Shown: piece after piece, positions 45,533 to 53,697 of the stretch | How positions within the stretch are numbered: the first letter of the stretch is position 1 | Layout: every line of letters starts with the position of its first letter | Source: Embleya hyalina | GTDB lineage: Bacteria; Actinomycetota; Actinomycetes; Streptomycetales; Streptomycetaceae | Assembly: GCF_003967355.1 (NCBI RefSeq) | Contig: NZ_BIFH01000050.1 | Location: 1 to 56,324 of the forward strand | Direction of reading: 5' to 3' | Length of the DNA stretch: 56,324 nt | The notes under the pieces: model-generated | Databases searched by the model: none | What the model was told of the DNA's origin: nothing | Seen by the model: the letters and a program-made list of their open reading frames with translations, nothing else | Position numbers and translations under genes: made by a program

Positions 45533-45943
45533 ATGACGACACACACAGGGCTCGTACGCGTCGTGATCAGCAGCATCGGCACCCTTCACCCGGGCGCGAT
45601 CGGCGAGGTCGGCGACGGCGGCCTGTACTTCGACGTGCAGCGATTCCGCGACCCGTTGCACGACCCCGCGCTGCGGGAGTTGACCGGACTCGACGCGCCG
45701 GTGAGGGCACACGTGCTCGCCACCCCGGGCGTGACCGCGCTCGTGGCGCGGATCGTCGGACGGGTGCAGGCGCTCGTGAACGCCGAACCGGACCATCGGC
45801 TGGTGCGGGTCACGATCGCGTGCCGGGGCGGCCGGCACCGATCGACAGCGATCTCGGAACGGGTCGCCGAGTGCCTGCGGGTGTGCGGGATCGGCGTCGA
45901 GGTCGACCATCGGCACATCGATCGCCCGGTGGTGACCGTCTGA
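45533..45943 (+). CDS. Stand-alone RapZ C-terminal-domain protein
   Basis: This is a 136-residue protein with AGGGTGGG before ATG 45533. QRFRDPLHDPALRELTGLDA, PVRAHVLATPG and VTIACRGGRHRSTAISERVA match the C-terminal domain of RapZ (YvcJ), including the GGRHRS loop that resembles a P-loop. In RapZ this half binds RNA and metabolites, and the usual N-terminal Walker ATPase half is absent here. The role of such short versions is unknown. A strong terminator follows. Confidence 0.8.
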   Translation: MTTHTGLVRVVISSIGTLHPGAIGEVGDGGLYFDVQRFRDPLHDPALRELTGLDAPVRAHVLATPGVTALVARIVGRVQALVNAEPDHRLVRVTIACRGGRHRSTAISERVAECLRVCGIGVEVDHRHIDRPVVTV

Positions 45944-45950
45944 TCCGAGC

Positions 45951-45980
45951 GCAACGCCCCGGGCAATGCCGGGGCGTTGC
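45951..45980. terminator. 12-bp perfect hairpin
   Basis: GCAACGCCCCGG and CCGGGGCGTTGC enclose GCAATG. It lies between convergent genes ending at 45943 and 46008 and can serve both. Confidence 0.7.
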
Positions 45981-46007
45981 GTCGTTTCGCGGGATCGCGC
46001 CGTGCGA

Positions 46008-47585
46008 TCAGGGGGTGCGGGCGCGGCCGTACTTGAGTCGGTCGAACAGGCCGAGCCTGTCCCGGCCGTTCGCGCGGACGTTCTCCAGGAGGCGCCGGGG
46101 CAGGCGTGTGCCGCGCGGGTGCTTCAGCTGCAGGAACGCCTCCAGGTTGGATTCGTCCCGGGCGCGGCCGTCGCGGTAGGTCACGGCGGGGGCCGCGCCG
46201 TCGTCCAGGAGCGCGCCGACGAGGGTGGCCAGGGTTCCGGGTCCGGATCCGCTGTATCCCCAGGACACACCCGGCGCGTCCAGGACAGGGGCCGGGTGCA
46301 CGACGCCGTCCTGGGTGCGGACCCAGATCGGGTCGTCGAGGACGACCTCGGTGATCCGGCTGCCCTCGGGCAGGCGGCGCGGGGCGTAGGAGTGGAAGCT
46401 GACCTCGTCGGCGGGCCGGCCCATGTACGCGCCGTCCTTGGTGACGACCGGGCTGTTCGTGACGGGGTCGACGAACGTCCCGGTGACCTCCTTGCGGGAC
46501 TTCGAGCCCTCCCAGAGGAGGTGGATCGCCGTCGGCTCGACCCGCCGCAACCGGCCGATCCACTCGCCGGCGGCGGCGGTGGTGTTCAGGGCGGTCACCG
46601 AGAACGAACCGGCGAACGGCATGTAGCGGCCGCTCCACATGCCGATGTGCTCCAGGCACTCCACGGCCAGGTCGTCCGTGCGCCCGCACAACACGGCGAC
46701 GCCCGCCCTGATCGCCTCCTCGTCGTCCACCGCCTCCGACCCGGCCGGGTCGCTGTCGTCGGGGAAGGCCGGGATGACCATCGAGGCCCGCTGCGTCGCC
46801 TGGCGCCGGGCATAGCCGTCGGAGCCGCCCGGTTCCGCGAGTTCGTTCATGTGGTCCAGCTCCCACCGGGCGTACTCGACCGCGCCGGCGCGGATCTCGT
46901 GCCCGATGGAGATGCAGGCGATCCGCACCGGTGTGCCCTTGGCCTCGCGGTAGGCCATGTCGTACAGCGGCTCCCACTTCGGCCAGGACACCGCCTGCAC
47001 CGCCTCCGGGGCGTGGGCCGGGAACCACGCGGTCAGGTGCCCGGGACGGCGCAACGCCGAGGGCCACCATGGAACTTCGGTTCCGATGTGCGCGGCGACC
47101 TCCGACCAGCGCGGTTCGTACACCAGGTTCGGGCGGTCCCGGTCGGCCGCGTCGAGGTTGGGCAGGCCGTAGAGGTTCCAGTCGTTCTGGACCACGACGA
47201 CGATCGCGGCTCCCGGCACCTGCTCCAGGACGACGGCGGGGGAGAACGCCTGCTCGCGCGGATAGGCGATGACCAGGCGGCCGAGGTCGGTACGCCAATG
47301 GCCGGCGAAGTACTCCGGATAGTCCTCGTTGTGGTACACGCCCCCGTGGTACTGCGCCGCCACCCTCCCGGCCGGGCGCAACAGACACGGGGTACTGCCG
47401 GCCAGCTCCGGATGACGGGCGGCGAGCCACCGCACGAAACCCGGGACCGGCCACTTGGTCACGCCCTGGGTGTCCTTCGGATCCAACGGCTCGAACATCC
47501 CCGGGTCGGCCGTGATCCGCCGCCAGTCCGCCCGGCTGATCGCGAACCTCTCCTGCAACTCCGCGGCCGTCATGCTGTCCAACAA
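46008..47585 (-). CDS. Large hypothetical protein, 525 residues
   Basis: A TTG start at 47585 is chosen because GGAAGGGGTG lies 7 bases upstream; ATG 47573 would be too far. The protein is soluble and globular. LQERFAISRADWRRITADPG opens a helix-turn-helix-like segment, followed by beta-rich blocks (LGRLVIAYPREQAFSPAVVL, IVVVVQNDWNLYGLPN). Later blocks include VRIACISIGHEIRAGAVEYA and SWGYSGSGPGTLATLVGALL. The last block resembles a motif for a domain seen in several actinomycete plasmid proteins. I cannot name the family. It is transcribed alone. Confidence 0.7.
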   Translation of the reverse strand: MLDSMTAAELQERFAISRADWRRITADPGMFEPLDPKDTQGVTKWPVPGFVRWLAARHPELAGSTPCLLRPAGRVAAQYHGGVYHNEDYPEYFAGHWRTDLGRLVIAYPREQAFSPAVVLEQVPGAAIVVVVQNDWNLYGLPNLDAADRDRPNLVYEPRWSEVAAHIGTEVPWWPSALRRPGHLTAWFPAHAPEAVQAVSWPKWEPLYDMAYREAKGTPVRIACISIGHEIRAGAVEYARWELDHMNELAEPGGSDGYARRQATQRASMVIPAFPDDSDPAGSEAVDDEEAIRAGVAVLCGRTDDLAVECLEHIGMWSGRYMPFAGSFSVTALNTTAAAGEWIGRLRRVEPTAIHLLWEGSKSRKEVTGTFVDPVTNSPVVTKDGAYMGRPADEVSFHSYAPRRLPEGSRITEVVLDDPIWVRTQDGVVHPAPVLDAPGVSWGYSGSGPGTLATLVGALLDDGAAPAVTYRDGRARDESNLEAFLQLKHPRGTRLPRRLLENVRANGRDRLGLFDRLKYGRARTP

Positions 47586-47812
47586 GACGAATCACCCCTT
47601 CCGTGACGATGCCCGTGGCCCGAGGGGAGCGGCCGGTTTCATGGTGATGGGACGCCGTCGACGACCGCCGGGAAGTCTCGGATTTCGTCTCAAAGGCATT
47701 CGCCGAGTCGAAAAAGAGGGGCCGGGGAGCACCTGCGCCGCCCCGCGAACTTCACGCCCTGATAGTGGGATTACCGGGGCGGGTGGCCTACCGGGTGGGC
47801 AGGATCGAGTAC

Positions 47813-48202
47813 ATGACCTTCAACTGGACGACCCCACCGTGGCTCCGGCACGAGGACTGCACACACATGGCGACGACGCTCACCCACGTGGGCGACGGGG
47901 AGATCAACCCCCTCTCGGAGGGCGTGCGAGGCGTCGACGCCACCGAGGCGCTCGCCGACCTGATCATGGGCCCCGGCGGCCGGGGCGGCATGCTGATTCA
48001 CCCCGGCCTGGTGGGCGTGGTGATCCGGCGCGGCATCGACGTGATGTGGATGGCGAAGCCTCCCGTGCGAATCGGGCTCGGCGACCGCGAGGGCGAGTGG
48101 AGGATCGACGTCGACGCGGACGACGCCGAGGTGACCGTGTTCTCCGCGCCCGAGGTCCGCGAGTTGTCCGCGCGCCTGCGGGAGGCATACGGCACCACAT
48201 AG
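47813..48202 (+). CDS. Hypothetical protein
   Basis: AGGATCGAG precedes ATG 47813. The 129-residue protein begins MTFNWTTPPWLRHEDCTHMA. It contains EALADLIMGPGGRGGMLIHP and ends with a charged strand-helix (VTVFSAPEVRELSARLREAY). It is probably alpha/beta. No domain is recognised. It is divergent from the large gene ending at 46008 and followed by an 18-bp terminator. Confidence 0.6.
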   Translation: MTFNWTTPPWLRHEDCTHMATTLTHVGDGEINPLSEGVRGVDATEALADLIMGPGGRGGMLIHPGLVGVVIRRGIDVMWMAKPPVRIGLGDREGEWRIDVDADDAEVTVFSAPEVRELSARLREAYGTT

Positions 48203-48215
48203 CCGACCGGGACAT

Positions 48216-48262
48216 GGACCGACGAGCGGCAGGGCCCGGTCGGTCCTGCCGCTCGTCGGTCC
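48216..48262. terminator. 18-bp perfect hairpin, bidirectional terminator
   Basis: GGACCGACGAGCGGCAGG pairs perfectly with CCTGCCGCTCGTCGGTCC around an 11-base loop, between the convergent genes ending at 48202 and 48335. Directly after it, GCAAGTGCTTCCGCT partly matches the elements at 53507 and 55367. Confidence 0.75.
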
Positions 48263-48334
48263 GGACGCAAGTGCTTCCGCTAAGGCGTCTCGTCGGGGTG
48301 TCGTTGTACCTCCGGCTCGCCACCGCCCGGGAGA

Positions 48335-49540
48335 TCAAGGCCCACCGCCGAGTTGCAGGTCGCGGCGTTGACCGTTCACCACGGCGATCCGCTGTCCGGG
48401 GGCCGCATGGCCGGCCAGGACGTCGACGTCCTTGTCCGCCAATACGTAGAGCACGACCGATGCCAGCCGGTCCAAAACCGCAGGAACGGCAGTGGGATCC
48501 GGGCAGATCACCGCCCGCACCCGCCCACCGATGGACACCGGCACGCCCCACGCCCACCGTGCGTGTGGCGGGTCGAACACCGCGGGCTCCCCGGTCTGCC
48601 GAGGCGCCTCCTCGGCGACCAGTTGCGCGATCCCCGCCTGATGGAGTCGGCGGCGCCGCACATCCGGTGGTGGAGGCGCCGGAGGAAGACCGCGCCGGTA
48701 GGCCGCGAGCGCCGCAGCCTGCGCGGCCTCCGCCACCTCCGTCGCCGCCACCTGTTCGGCTTCCAGCGCGGCGTACGCGGCGGTCGTCCACCGCACCACC
48801 CGGTCCTGCTCCCGCCACGCCTGGTGAACACCGCTGCGCAGGCGTAGCGGCCGGGTCGTGTCGTCGCGTATCGCGGCCGCGAAGTGCACCAGCGGCAACG
48901 GCTCCACCTGCTCCCAGTGCCCATGTCCGGGACACGGGCCCACCGCGGCCAGGCGGCTGCACTTGTGCCGCTTCGGGCACCATTTCGGCACGAACCGGGC
49001 CAGCCCGTCGACGACCATCAAGGTGCCGTCGTCCGCCCGTTCGACGCGGATCGACGGGGCCTGGCCCAGCCACGGCGGGTTGCGGTCGCTCACCCAGCAC
49101 ACCCCGACGCCGTCCTTGTGCATCCGGCGGCTGCGTTCGTCGACGTCCTCGATGGTGATCGCCGCCAACTGCGCCTCCCACGCCAGTGCGCGTCCTTGCG
49201 TGGGGTGGGTGGACAGGACGTCGGCCCGCCAGCCGTTGCCGGCCACCTCCAGCGCGCACACCCACCCCGCTTCCCGGGCGGCGCCGGCGAGTTCGGCCTT
49301 GAGCAGGTGGTGGGCCAGGCTCTCGCCGTTGTGCGGGCAGTCGGGCGTGACGACGTCGTGGGCGAAGAACCGCAGTTTCTTCGATGACCGCTTCGCGCGC
49401 ACCGCCCCCGTACACCCCGGGCAGGTCAGCGGAGCCCGCGGCCGCACTCGGTGAATGTCCTCCCAGCGCGCGCCGCACCCCAGGTCCGGCAACGTCGCGT
49501 CCACCGGCCCCAGATCGGCATGCACCGCCGTCAACGGCAC
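48335..49540 (-). CDS. CoiA-like nuclease-domain protein
   Basis: This is a 401-residue protein; GGAGGGAGGTGGG precedes GTG 49540. A zinc knuckle (LTCPGCTGAVRAKRSSKKLR) leads to FFAHDVVTPDCPHNGESLAH. Then HLLKAELAGAAREAG, WRADVLSTH and LAWEAQLAAI follow. This is the CoiA competence-protein plan, whose core is a PD-(D/E)xK nuclease fold with catalytic D and E-x-Q. Four more Cys/His (KWCPKRHKC) and an Ala-rich helical tail follow. It probably cuts or processes DNA. It is divergent from the UvrD-like helicase at 49765, and the pair may act together. Confidence 0.8.
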   Translation of the reverse strand: MPLTAVHADLGPVDATLPDLGCGARWEDIHRVRPRAPLTCPGCTGAVRAKRSSKKLRFFAHDVVTPDCPHNGESLAHHLLKAELAGAAREAGWVCALEVAGNGWRADVLSTHPTQGRALAWEAQLAAITIEDVDERSRRMHKDGVGVCWVSDRNPPWLGQAPSIRVERADDGTLMVVDGLARFVPKWCPKRHKCSRLAAVGPCPGHGHWEQVEPLPLVHFAAAIRDDTTRPLRLRSGVHQAWREQDRVVRWTTAAYAALEAEQVAATEVAEAAQAAALAAYRRGLPPAPPPPDVRRRRLHQAGIAQLVAEEAPRQTGEPAVFDPPHARWAWGVPVSIGGRVRAVICPDPTAVPAVLDRLASVVLYVLADKDVDVLAGHAAPGQRIAVVNGQRRDLQLGGGP

Positions 49541-49764
49541 GGAACGCCCACCTCCCTCCACACGGCAGGGCACCCGCCCGGATTCTCACCCGGCCCCTGT
49601 ACGCACCAACCCCACCGACCGGAAGAGACCGCCCCACCACCACATTCGGGCCGGCCTCGTTCCGAACCGGACCGAATGCCTCAAACCCCGGACGTACCGG
49701 GCCCGGGGCTGCAACCGTTCGGGTGCGCCTTCGAGGCGCACCCACCCCATCGAGGAGTGTGACC

Positions 49765-51306
49765 ATGCCGAAGCCCACGGCCGAACAGGCAGCCGCCGTC
49801 GACGCGTTCAGCACCCGAGACGACCTCGTCCTGCAGGCCGGCGCCGGAACGGGTAAGACGACCACGCTCACCATGCTCGCCGCCGGCGACCGGCGGCCCG
49901 GCAAATACCTGGCGTTCAACCGCTCGATCGCGCACGCCGCCAAGCGCGTGTTCCCGCAACAGGTCGACTGCCGCACCGCGCACTCCCTGGCGTTCGCCGG
50001 CGTCGGCCACCGCTACGCCCACCGCCTCGGCGGCGCCCGTGTCCCCAGCTGGAAGATCGGCGAAAGGCTCGGCATGCGGCCGATGAGCATCGCCATGGGC
50101 GCCCGCAAGGTGACCCACAAGGCGGTCTCCTACACCGCGCTGCAGACCGTCATCCGGTTCTGCCAGTCCAGCGCGGACGAGATCGGCCGCCACCACGTCC
50201 CCCACCTGCGCGGCCTCGACCCCGACTGGCACCACCACCTCGTCGACCTCGCCCTGCCGTACGCGCACAGGGCCTGGGCCGATGTCCAGAACCCCGAGAG
50301 CGACATCGTGAAGTTCGGCCACGACCACTACCTGAAGATCTGGGCACTGCAACGCCCCCACATCCCGGGCGACTTCCTCCTCCTCGACGAGGCCCAGGAC
50401 ACCAACCCCGTCGTGGAGCGCGTCTTCCTCGATCAACGCCACCACGCCCAGCTCGTCATGGTCGGCGACTCCGCCCAGGCCATCTACGGCTGGCGCGGCG
50501 CCCGCGACGTCATGACCGACTTCGACGGCAACCAGCTCACCCTGTCCCGGTCCTTCCGTTTCGGCCCGGCCCTGGCCACCGAAGCCAACCGCTGGCTGCG
50601 GATCGTCGACGCGCCCCTGCGGCTGACCGGAACCACCGCGCTCAACACCGAACTCGGACCGGTGGACAGGCCCGACGCCATCCTGTGCCGGACCAACGCG
50701 GGCTCCATCCTCGAAATCATGCAACTGCTCGAACAGGGCACGCGGGTCGGTCTCGTCGGCGGCGGCGGGCCGCTCAAGTCCCTCGCCCTCGCCGCCCAGG
50801 ACCTCAAGGCCGGCCGACGCACCAGCCACCACGAACTGTTCCTGTTCGAGTCCTGGGGCGAGGTCCAGGAGTACGCCGAGGAAGACCCCGGCGGCCGCGA
50901 CCTCAAACCCTTCGTCGACCTCATCGACGACGTCGGCCCCGAAGCCGTCCTCGCCGCCGTCGACGCGCTCACCGACGAGAAGCGGGCCGACATCCTCGTG
51001 TCCACGGCCCACAAGGCCAAGGGCCGCGAATGGGACACCGTCCGCATCGGCGACGACTTCGCCGACTGCGAACCCGAAGACATCGAAGCCGACGACGGCC
51101 ACGCCTACCCCGGCTACATCCCCGACACCGAAGCCCGCCTCGCGTACGTCGCCGTCACCCGCGCCCGCCACCGACTCGACCTCGGCGGCCTGAACTGGAT
51201 CAACCAACACCCCGACGGCCAACCCGACACCGGCGAAGCAGGCCCCGGCCACCAACCACCGGACGACGCATCCCCCTGGGACTCTCTCGGACACCCACCC
51301 GCCTGA
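49765..51306 (+). CDS. UvrD/PcrA-like DNA helicase
   Basis: This is a 513-residue superfamily 1A helicase with GAGGAG before the ATG. Q-motif TAEQAAAV, Walker A AGAGTGKTT (residues 25-33), motif Ia FNRSIAHAAK, Walker B LLLDEAQD near 206-213 and motif III MVGDSAQAIYGWRGA are all visible. Motif IV (SFRFGPAL), motif V (STAHKAKGREWDTVRI) and motif VI (YVAVTRARHRL) complete the set. It is shorter than PcrA (about 720 residues) because insertion subdomains are reduced. Such short helicases occur in mobile elements and defence systems with partner nucleases. Here the divergent neighbour is a CoiA-like nuclease. Confidence 0.9.
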   Translation: MPKPTAEQAAAVDAFSTRDDLVLQAGAGTGKTTTLTMLAAGDRRPGKYLAFNRSIAHAAKRVFPQQVDCRTAHSLAFAGVGHRYAHRLGGARVPSWKIGERLGMRPMSIAMGARKVTHKAVSYTALQTVIRFCQSSADEIGRHHVPHLRGLDPDWHHHLVDLALPYAHRAWADVQNPESDIVKFGHDHYLKIWALQRPHIPGDFLLLDEAQDTNPVVERVFLDQRHHAQLVMVGDSAQAIYGWRGARDVMTDFDGNQLTLSRSFRFGPALATEANRWLRIVDAPLRLTGTTALNTELGPVDRPDAILCRTNAGSILEIMQLLEQGTRVGLVGGGGPLKSLALAAQDLKAGRRTSHHELFLFESWGEVQEYAEEDPGGRDLKPFVDLIDDVGPEAVLAAVDALTDEKRADILVSTAHKAKGREWDTVRIGDDFADCEPEDIEADDGHAYPGYIPDTEARLAYVAVTRARHRLDLGGLNWINQHPDGQPDTGEAGPGHQPPDDASPWDSLGHPPA

Positions 51307-51350
51307 CCGACCGACGATGCGCCTGCCGGTTTCCGTAGCAGTCGTCCAGG

Positions 51351-51389
51351 CGTATGGCCATACGCAGGCTGTATACAGCCTGCGTATGG
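51351..51389. promoter_or_regulatory. Nested palindromes, 32-bp perfect dyad
   Basis: A perfect 32-bp palindrome at 51358-51389 has the half CCATACGCAGGCTGTA. A second palindrome, CGTATGGCCATACG, overlaps it at 51351-51364. CGTATGG or its complement occurs three times. This is a strong candidate operator, or a terminator for the helicase gene that ends 51 bases upstream. Confidence 0.65.
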
Positions 51390-51459
51390 GTTCGCGGCTC
51401 TCGGTGGCGCAGGATCGCAACAAGCGCGGAGCAGACGCACCGCAACGATCCGGAAGGCC

Positions 51460-51906
51460 TTGATGGGCAGGCACCAGACCCGCCTCGGCGGTCTCAGCGG
51501 TGGACATGGGCCAGGATCCAGTCCACGGCGGCGCGGACGAGGGCGGAGACGACACCGCCCGCCACGAGCTGCAGCAGACGCGGACCTTCGGAAGTACGCG
51601 GGGGCCGGGCATGCGGCATCAACGAAAGTCCCTCCCAACCCCCAGCTCGCCCTGGAGAGCGGCAACACCGCCTGGCGCTCGCTTCCCGAGTCCTATCGCC
51701 ACGGGGAACTGCAGGCGCTGCGGGCGATGAACGCCGCCGGACGCCTGGCTTGTCTCGATGCCACGAACGTGGAGGCCCTGAAGGTGCTGGAGACGCAATC
51801 GGGCCACCTGTGCGAACCCGCCCGCAGCATCCTGGAATCGGTGCCCACCCCGCGAGGTTCAGTCGAGCCGACCCCGGCGATCGACACCGAGGGGAACCGT
51901 CGATGA
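51460..51906 (+). CDS. Doubtful protein, C-terminal half looks coding
   Basis: The frame is open from TTG/ATG at 51460-51463 with GGAAGG upstream. The first 55 residues are Arg/Gly-rich and overlap a better-supported minus-strand microgene. From about 51640 the sequence is clearly protein-like (LALESGNTAWRSLPESYRHG, ALRAMNAAGRLACLDATNVE). It may be a truncated gene whose true 5' part was lost or frameshifted. Confidence 0.35.
   Translation: MMGRHQTRLGGLSGGHGPGSSPRRRGRGRRRHRPPRAAADADLRKYAGAGHAASTKVPPNPQLALESGNTAWRSLPESYRHGELQALRAMNAAGRLACLDATNVEALKVLETQSGHLCEPARSILESVPTPRGSVEPTPAIDTEGNRR
51494..51619 (-). CDS. Microprotein with one hydrophobic helix
   Basis: GGGAGGGA lies 9 bases before ATG 51619. 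The 41-residue protein reads MPHARPPRTSEGPRLLQLVA and continues with a hydrophobic helix (GGVVSALVRAAVDWILAHV). It could sit in the membrane or bind a partner. It overlaps the plus-strand frame at 51460 and only one is likely to be real; the ribosome binding site favours this one. Confidence 0.45.
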   Translation of the reverse strand: MPHARPPRTSEGPRLLQLVAGGVVSALVRAAVDWILAHVHR

Positions 51907-52323
51907 GCCCGCAGGAAACCCCGGTCCCGTCCATCGTCCGGATCAACTGACCACCGCCCGCGGCCTGTAGTGAACCGTGCCGTTGTGCTACCCAACCGGG
52001 GTGGCACGGACGAGGGCGGAGACCTTCGTACCAGGCGATATACCACCGTGGTATGGGATCGGCTGCCGGGGGCGTGCAGAATCGTCGGGTACTGCAAAAA
52101 AAGATCGAATGAGATGAACAAAAAGCCGAAAAATTTGGCCAGTTCGATGATCAGCCGATCCCGGTAGTGCTCTGACCTGCGGAAACGCTCGCGCGAATAT
52201 CGGGTCGGGTGCTCGCGCCTGTACGATTCGCCATGGTGCAACTCCCCTCCGTCGACCGGGCGTCCGTGGACATCCGATCGGGCCCACGGAATCGAGATCG
52301 GGCTCGGGGGAGGGGGTGATCCC
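51907..52323. other. Gene-free stretch with an AT-rich patch
   Basis: There is no supported gene in these 417 bases. A dyad ATACCAC-C-GTGGTAT is at 52040-52054. An unusually AT-rich patch (about 52088-52170) follows, and it may hold a promoter for the small gene at 52324. Confidence 0.45.
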
Positions 52324-52455
52324 ATGTCGTTGTCCACCCGGACTCGGCAGCGGGATCTGCGCAGGCGAGCTGGGCGGCTCGGGGAGCCGATCCGCCGGTG
52401 GGGCCCGACGGCCTACACGCTGTTGCGTGTGGTCTGGGACCTCTTCAACAGCTAG
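52324..52455 (+). CDS. Small basic protein, 43 residues
   Basis: GGGAGGGGGTG precedes ATG 52324 at a good distance, strongly supporting translation. The protein reads MSLSTRTRQRDLRRRAGRLG and ends TAYTLLRVVWDLFNS: a very basic helix followed by an amphipathic or membrane-associated helix. It has no family. It could be a peptide that acts on membranes or nucleic acid. A GC hairpin overlaps its stop (52455-52483). Confidence 0.55.
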   Translation: MSLSTRTRQRDLRRRAGRLGEPIRRWGPTAYTLLRVVWDLFNS

Positions 52456-52483
52456 GCCCCGGTAGCGACAACTACCAGGGCCC
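52455..52483 (+). terminator. Hairpin at the end of the 43-residue gene
   Basis: GGCCC-C-GGTAG and CTACC-A-GGGCC pair around a 7-base loop with one mismatch, starting at the stop codon of the gene. Confidence 0.55.
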
Positions 52484-52670
52484 GCCCGCACAACCGCACG
52501 TAGGTCCCGTCGTCTTGGTCTGCAGCCGAGGATGGCGGGGCCTTCGTGTTCTCCTCGGCATCCACATGTGGACGCCGAACACGTCCGCAGGCGACGCGCC
52601 GAGGCGTCCCATTGCATACGTGCAATTCCTCCATCATGACGTACGCTAGCGCCGCCACAAAAGCGGAAGG

Positions 52671-52705
52671 ACCCCACGGACCGTGCAACGGGTGCACCGT
52701 GGGGT
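52671..52705 (-). terminator. Terminator of the DUF4145 gene
   Basis: The perfect 9-bp stem ACCCCACGG/CCGTGGGGT has a 17-base loop. It lies 39 bases beyond the stop of the minus-strand gene at 52744. Confidence 0.55.
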
Positions 52706-52743
52706 GCGATTCCGGTGGCCGTGCCACGTCCCCGAACGACGCT

Positions 52744-53457
52744 TCAGGGGCCTTGCTGCGCGGCCTTGTGTGCCGCGCGGCGGGTACTCCGGGCTTGGCG
52801 CATCCGTGCCCGGTCGGCCGGCTGGACGTACAACACCTCCGTCGCCTCCTGGATGAGTTCGGCGACGTCCGCCACCTCGTCCGGGGCGTAGGCCAGGCCG
52901 TCGTGCAGGCTGTCGTTGCCCAGGTACCGGGCCTCGTCGAAGGCGTCGGCCAGGTCCTGGGCAATCACCCCGCGCGTGCCGAGGTCCTTGATCTTGGCGA
53001 ACAGGTTGTTGCCCTGCGCGCCCTGGTCCTTGCATATCTCCTCGACGGTCGCCCGGTAGCCCGCCCCGGCCAAGCGATAGGCACCGACGTCCTCGGCCCG
53101 GGAGGACTCGACGAACAGGCCGCGGATTTTCTCGGGGACGTCGGTAGAGAGTTCGCGAGGACTCTTCGCGGGCCACGTCAGGCGGCCCTCGACCACCTCC
53201 GGAACTTGGGCACCCTCCGGGATTTCGTCCGCGTAGGTGACGATCTCGGCCATGGTCCGCTTGCAGTACTCGCAACGCCACATCTGGATCTCGGTCCCAC
53301 CCGGGGCGATGGACCCGACAACGCCTTGCGCAAAAACGGGGGCGAGCCGAGACGTGCCGACGTGTTGCATCGACACGCCCACGGCGCACTCGGGATGAGG
53401 GCACGTGTCCTGGCGCCAGCCGGACCTGGAATCGATTCTGGGGAAGCTTCTCACCAT
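52744..53457 (-). CDS. DUF4145-domain protein with zinc-binding N-terminus
   Basis: This is a 237-residue protein from ATG 53457; the upstream frame is Arg-rich and rejected, and no ribosome binding site is visible, so the mRNA may be leaderless. The N-terminal part has TCPHPECAVG and WRCEYCKRTM, a split zinc finger. The C-terminal 120 residues (AYRLAGAGYRATVEEICKDQ, then DLGTRGVIAQDLADAFDEAR and YLGNDSLHDG) match DUF4145, a domain often fused to or beside restriction and defence proteins. As a stand-alone plasmid gene its role is unknown. One copy of the 64-bp element lies 50 bases upstream. Confidence 0.82.
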   Translation of the reverse strand: MVRSFPRIDSRSGWRQDTCPHPECAVGVSMQHVGTSRLAPVFAQGVVGSIAPGGTEIQMWRCEYCKRTMAEIVTYADEIPEGAQVPEVVEGRLTWPAKSPRELSTDVPEKIRGLFVESSRAEDVGAYRLAGAGYRATVEEICKDQGAQGNNLFAKIKDLGTRGVIAQDLADAFDEARYLGNDSLHDGLAYAPDEVADVAELIQEATEVLYVQPADRARMRQARSTRRAAHKAAQQGP

Positions 53458-53506
53458 GGCCCGGACGCTACCCGCAGTACGTCTCACGGTCCGCGCGTTT
53501 TCCCCC

Positions 53507-53570
53507 GTTCCGGAGGCACGTGCTTCCGCTTCCGGCCAACCGCCTCGGATAAGACCCGGATATCCGAGGC
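53507..53570. repeat. 64-bp element, copy A
   Basis: GTTCCGGAGGCACGTGCTTC, CGCTT, a 6-base spacer, AACC and the dyad GCCTCGGATA-N9-TATCCGAGGC. Copy B is at 55367-55429 in the same orientation. The two copies flank the sigma-factor operon. Confidence 0.65.
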
Positions 53571-53697
53571 GATGGCGAGCCCGGTCAGGGGCGGGGCAAA
53601 TAGCCAGGAGCACCCGGCTGTCGGGCGACGACGGTCCTTAGTCCGTGCCCCGAGCGCGGCTCCCGACACGGTCGGTGTCGAGAACCGCGCTGAGGGG

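Noticed and set aside
51903-51950. 15-codon peptide MSPQETPVPSIVRIN
   Set aside because: The start overlaps a stop as in coupled genes, but the upstream gene itself is doubtful and the peptide has no other support.
52452-52640. Minus-strand frame beginning MMEELHVCNGTP
   Set aside because: Composition is partly protein-like, but no ribosome binding site precedes the ATG and it runs into the terminator of the opposite gene; it is not called.
53507-53570. Promoter of the ECF sigma factor (GGAAC ... CGT) in the repeated elements
   Set aside because: GGAAC is present on the minus strand of both copies, but the distance to a CGT differs between them (about 18 and 21), so the autoregulation idea is not supported.
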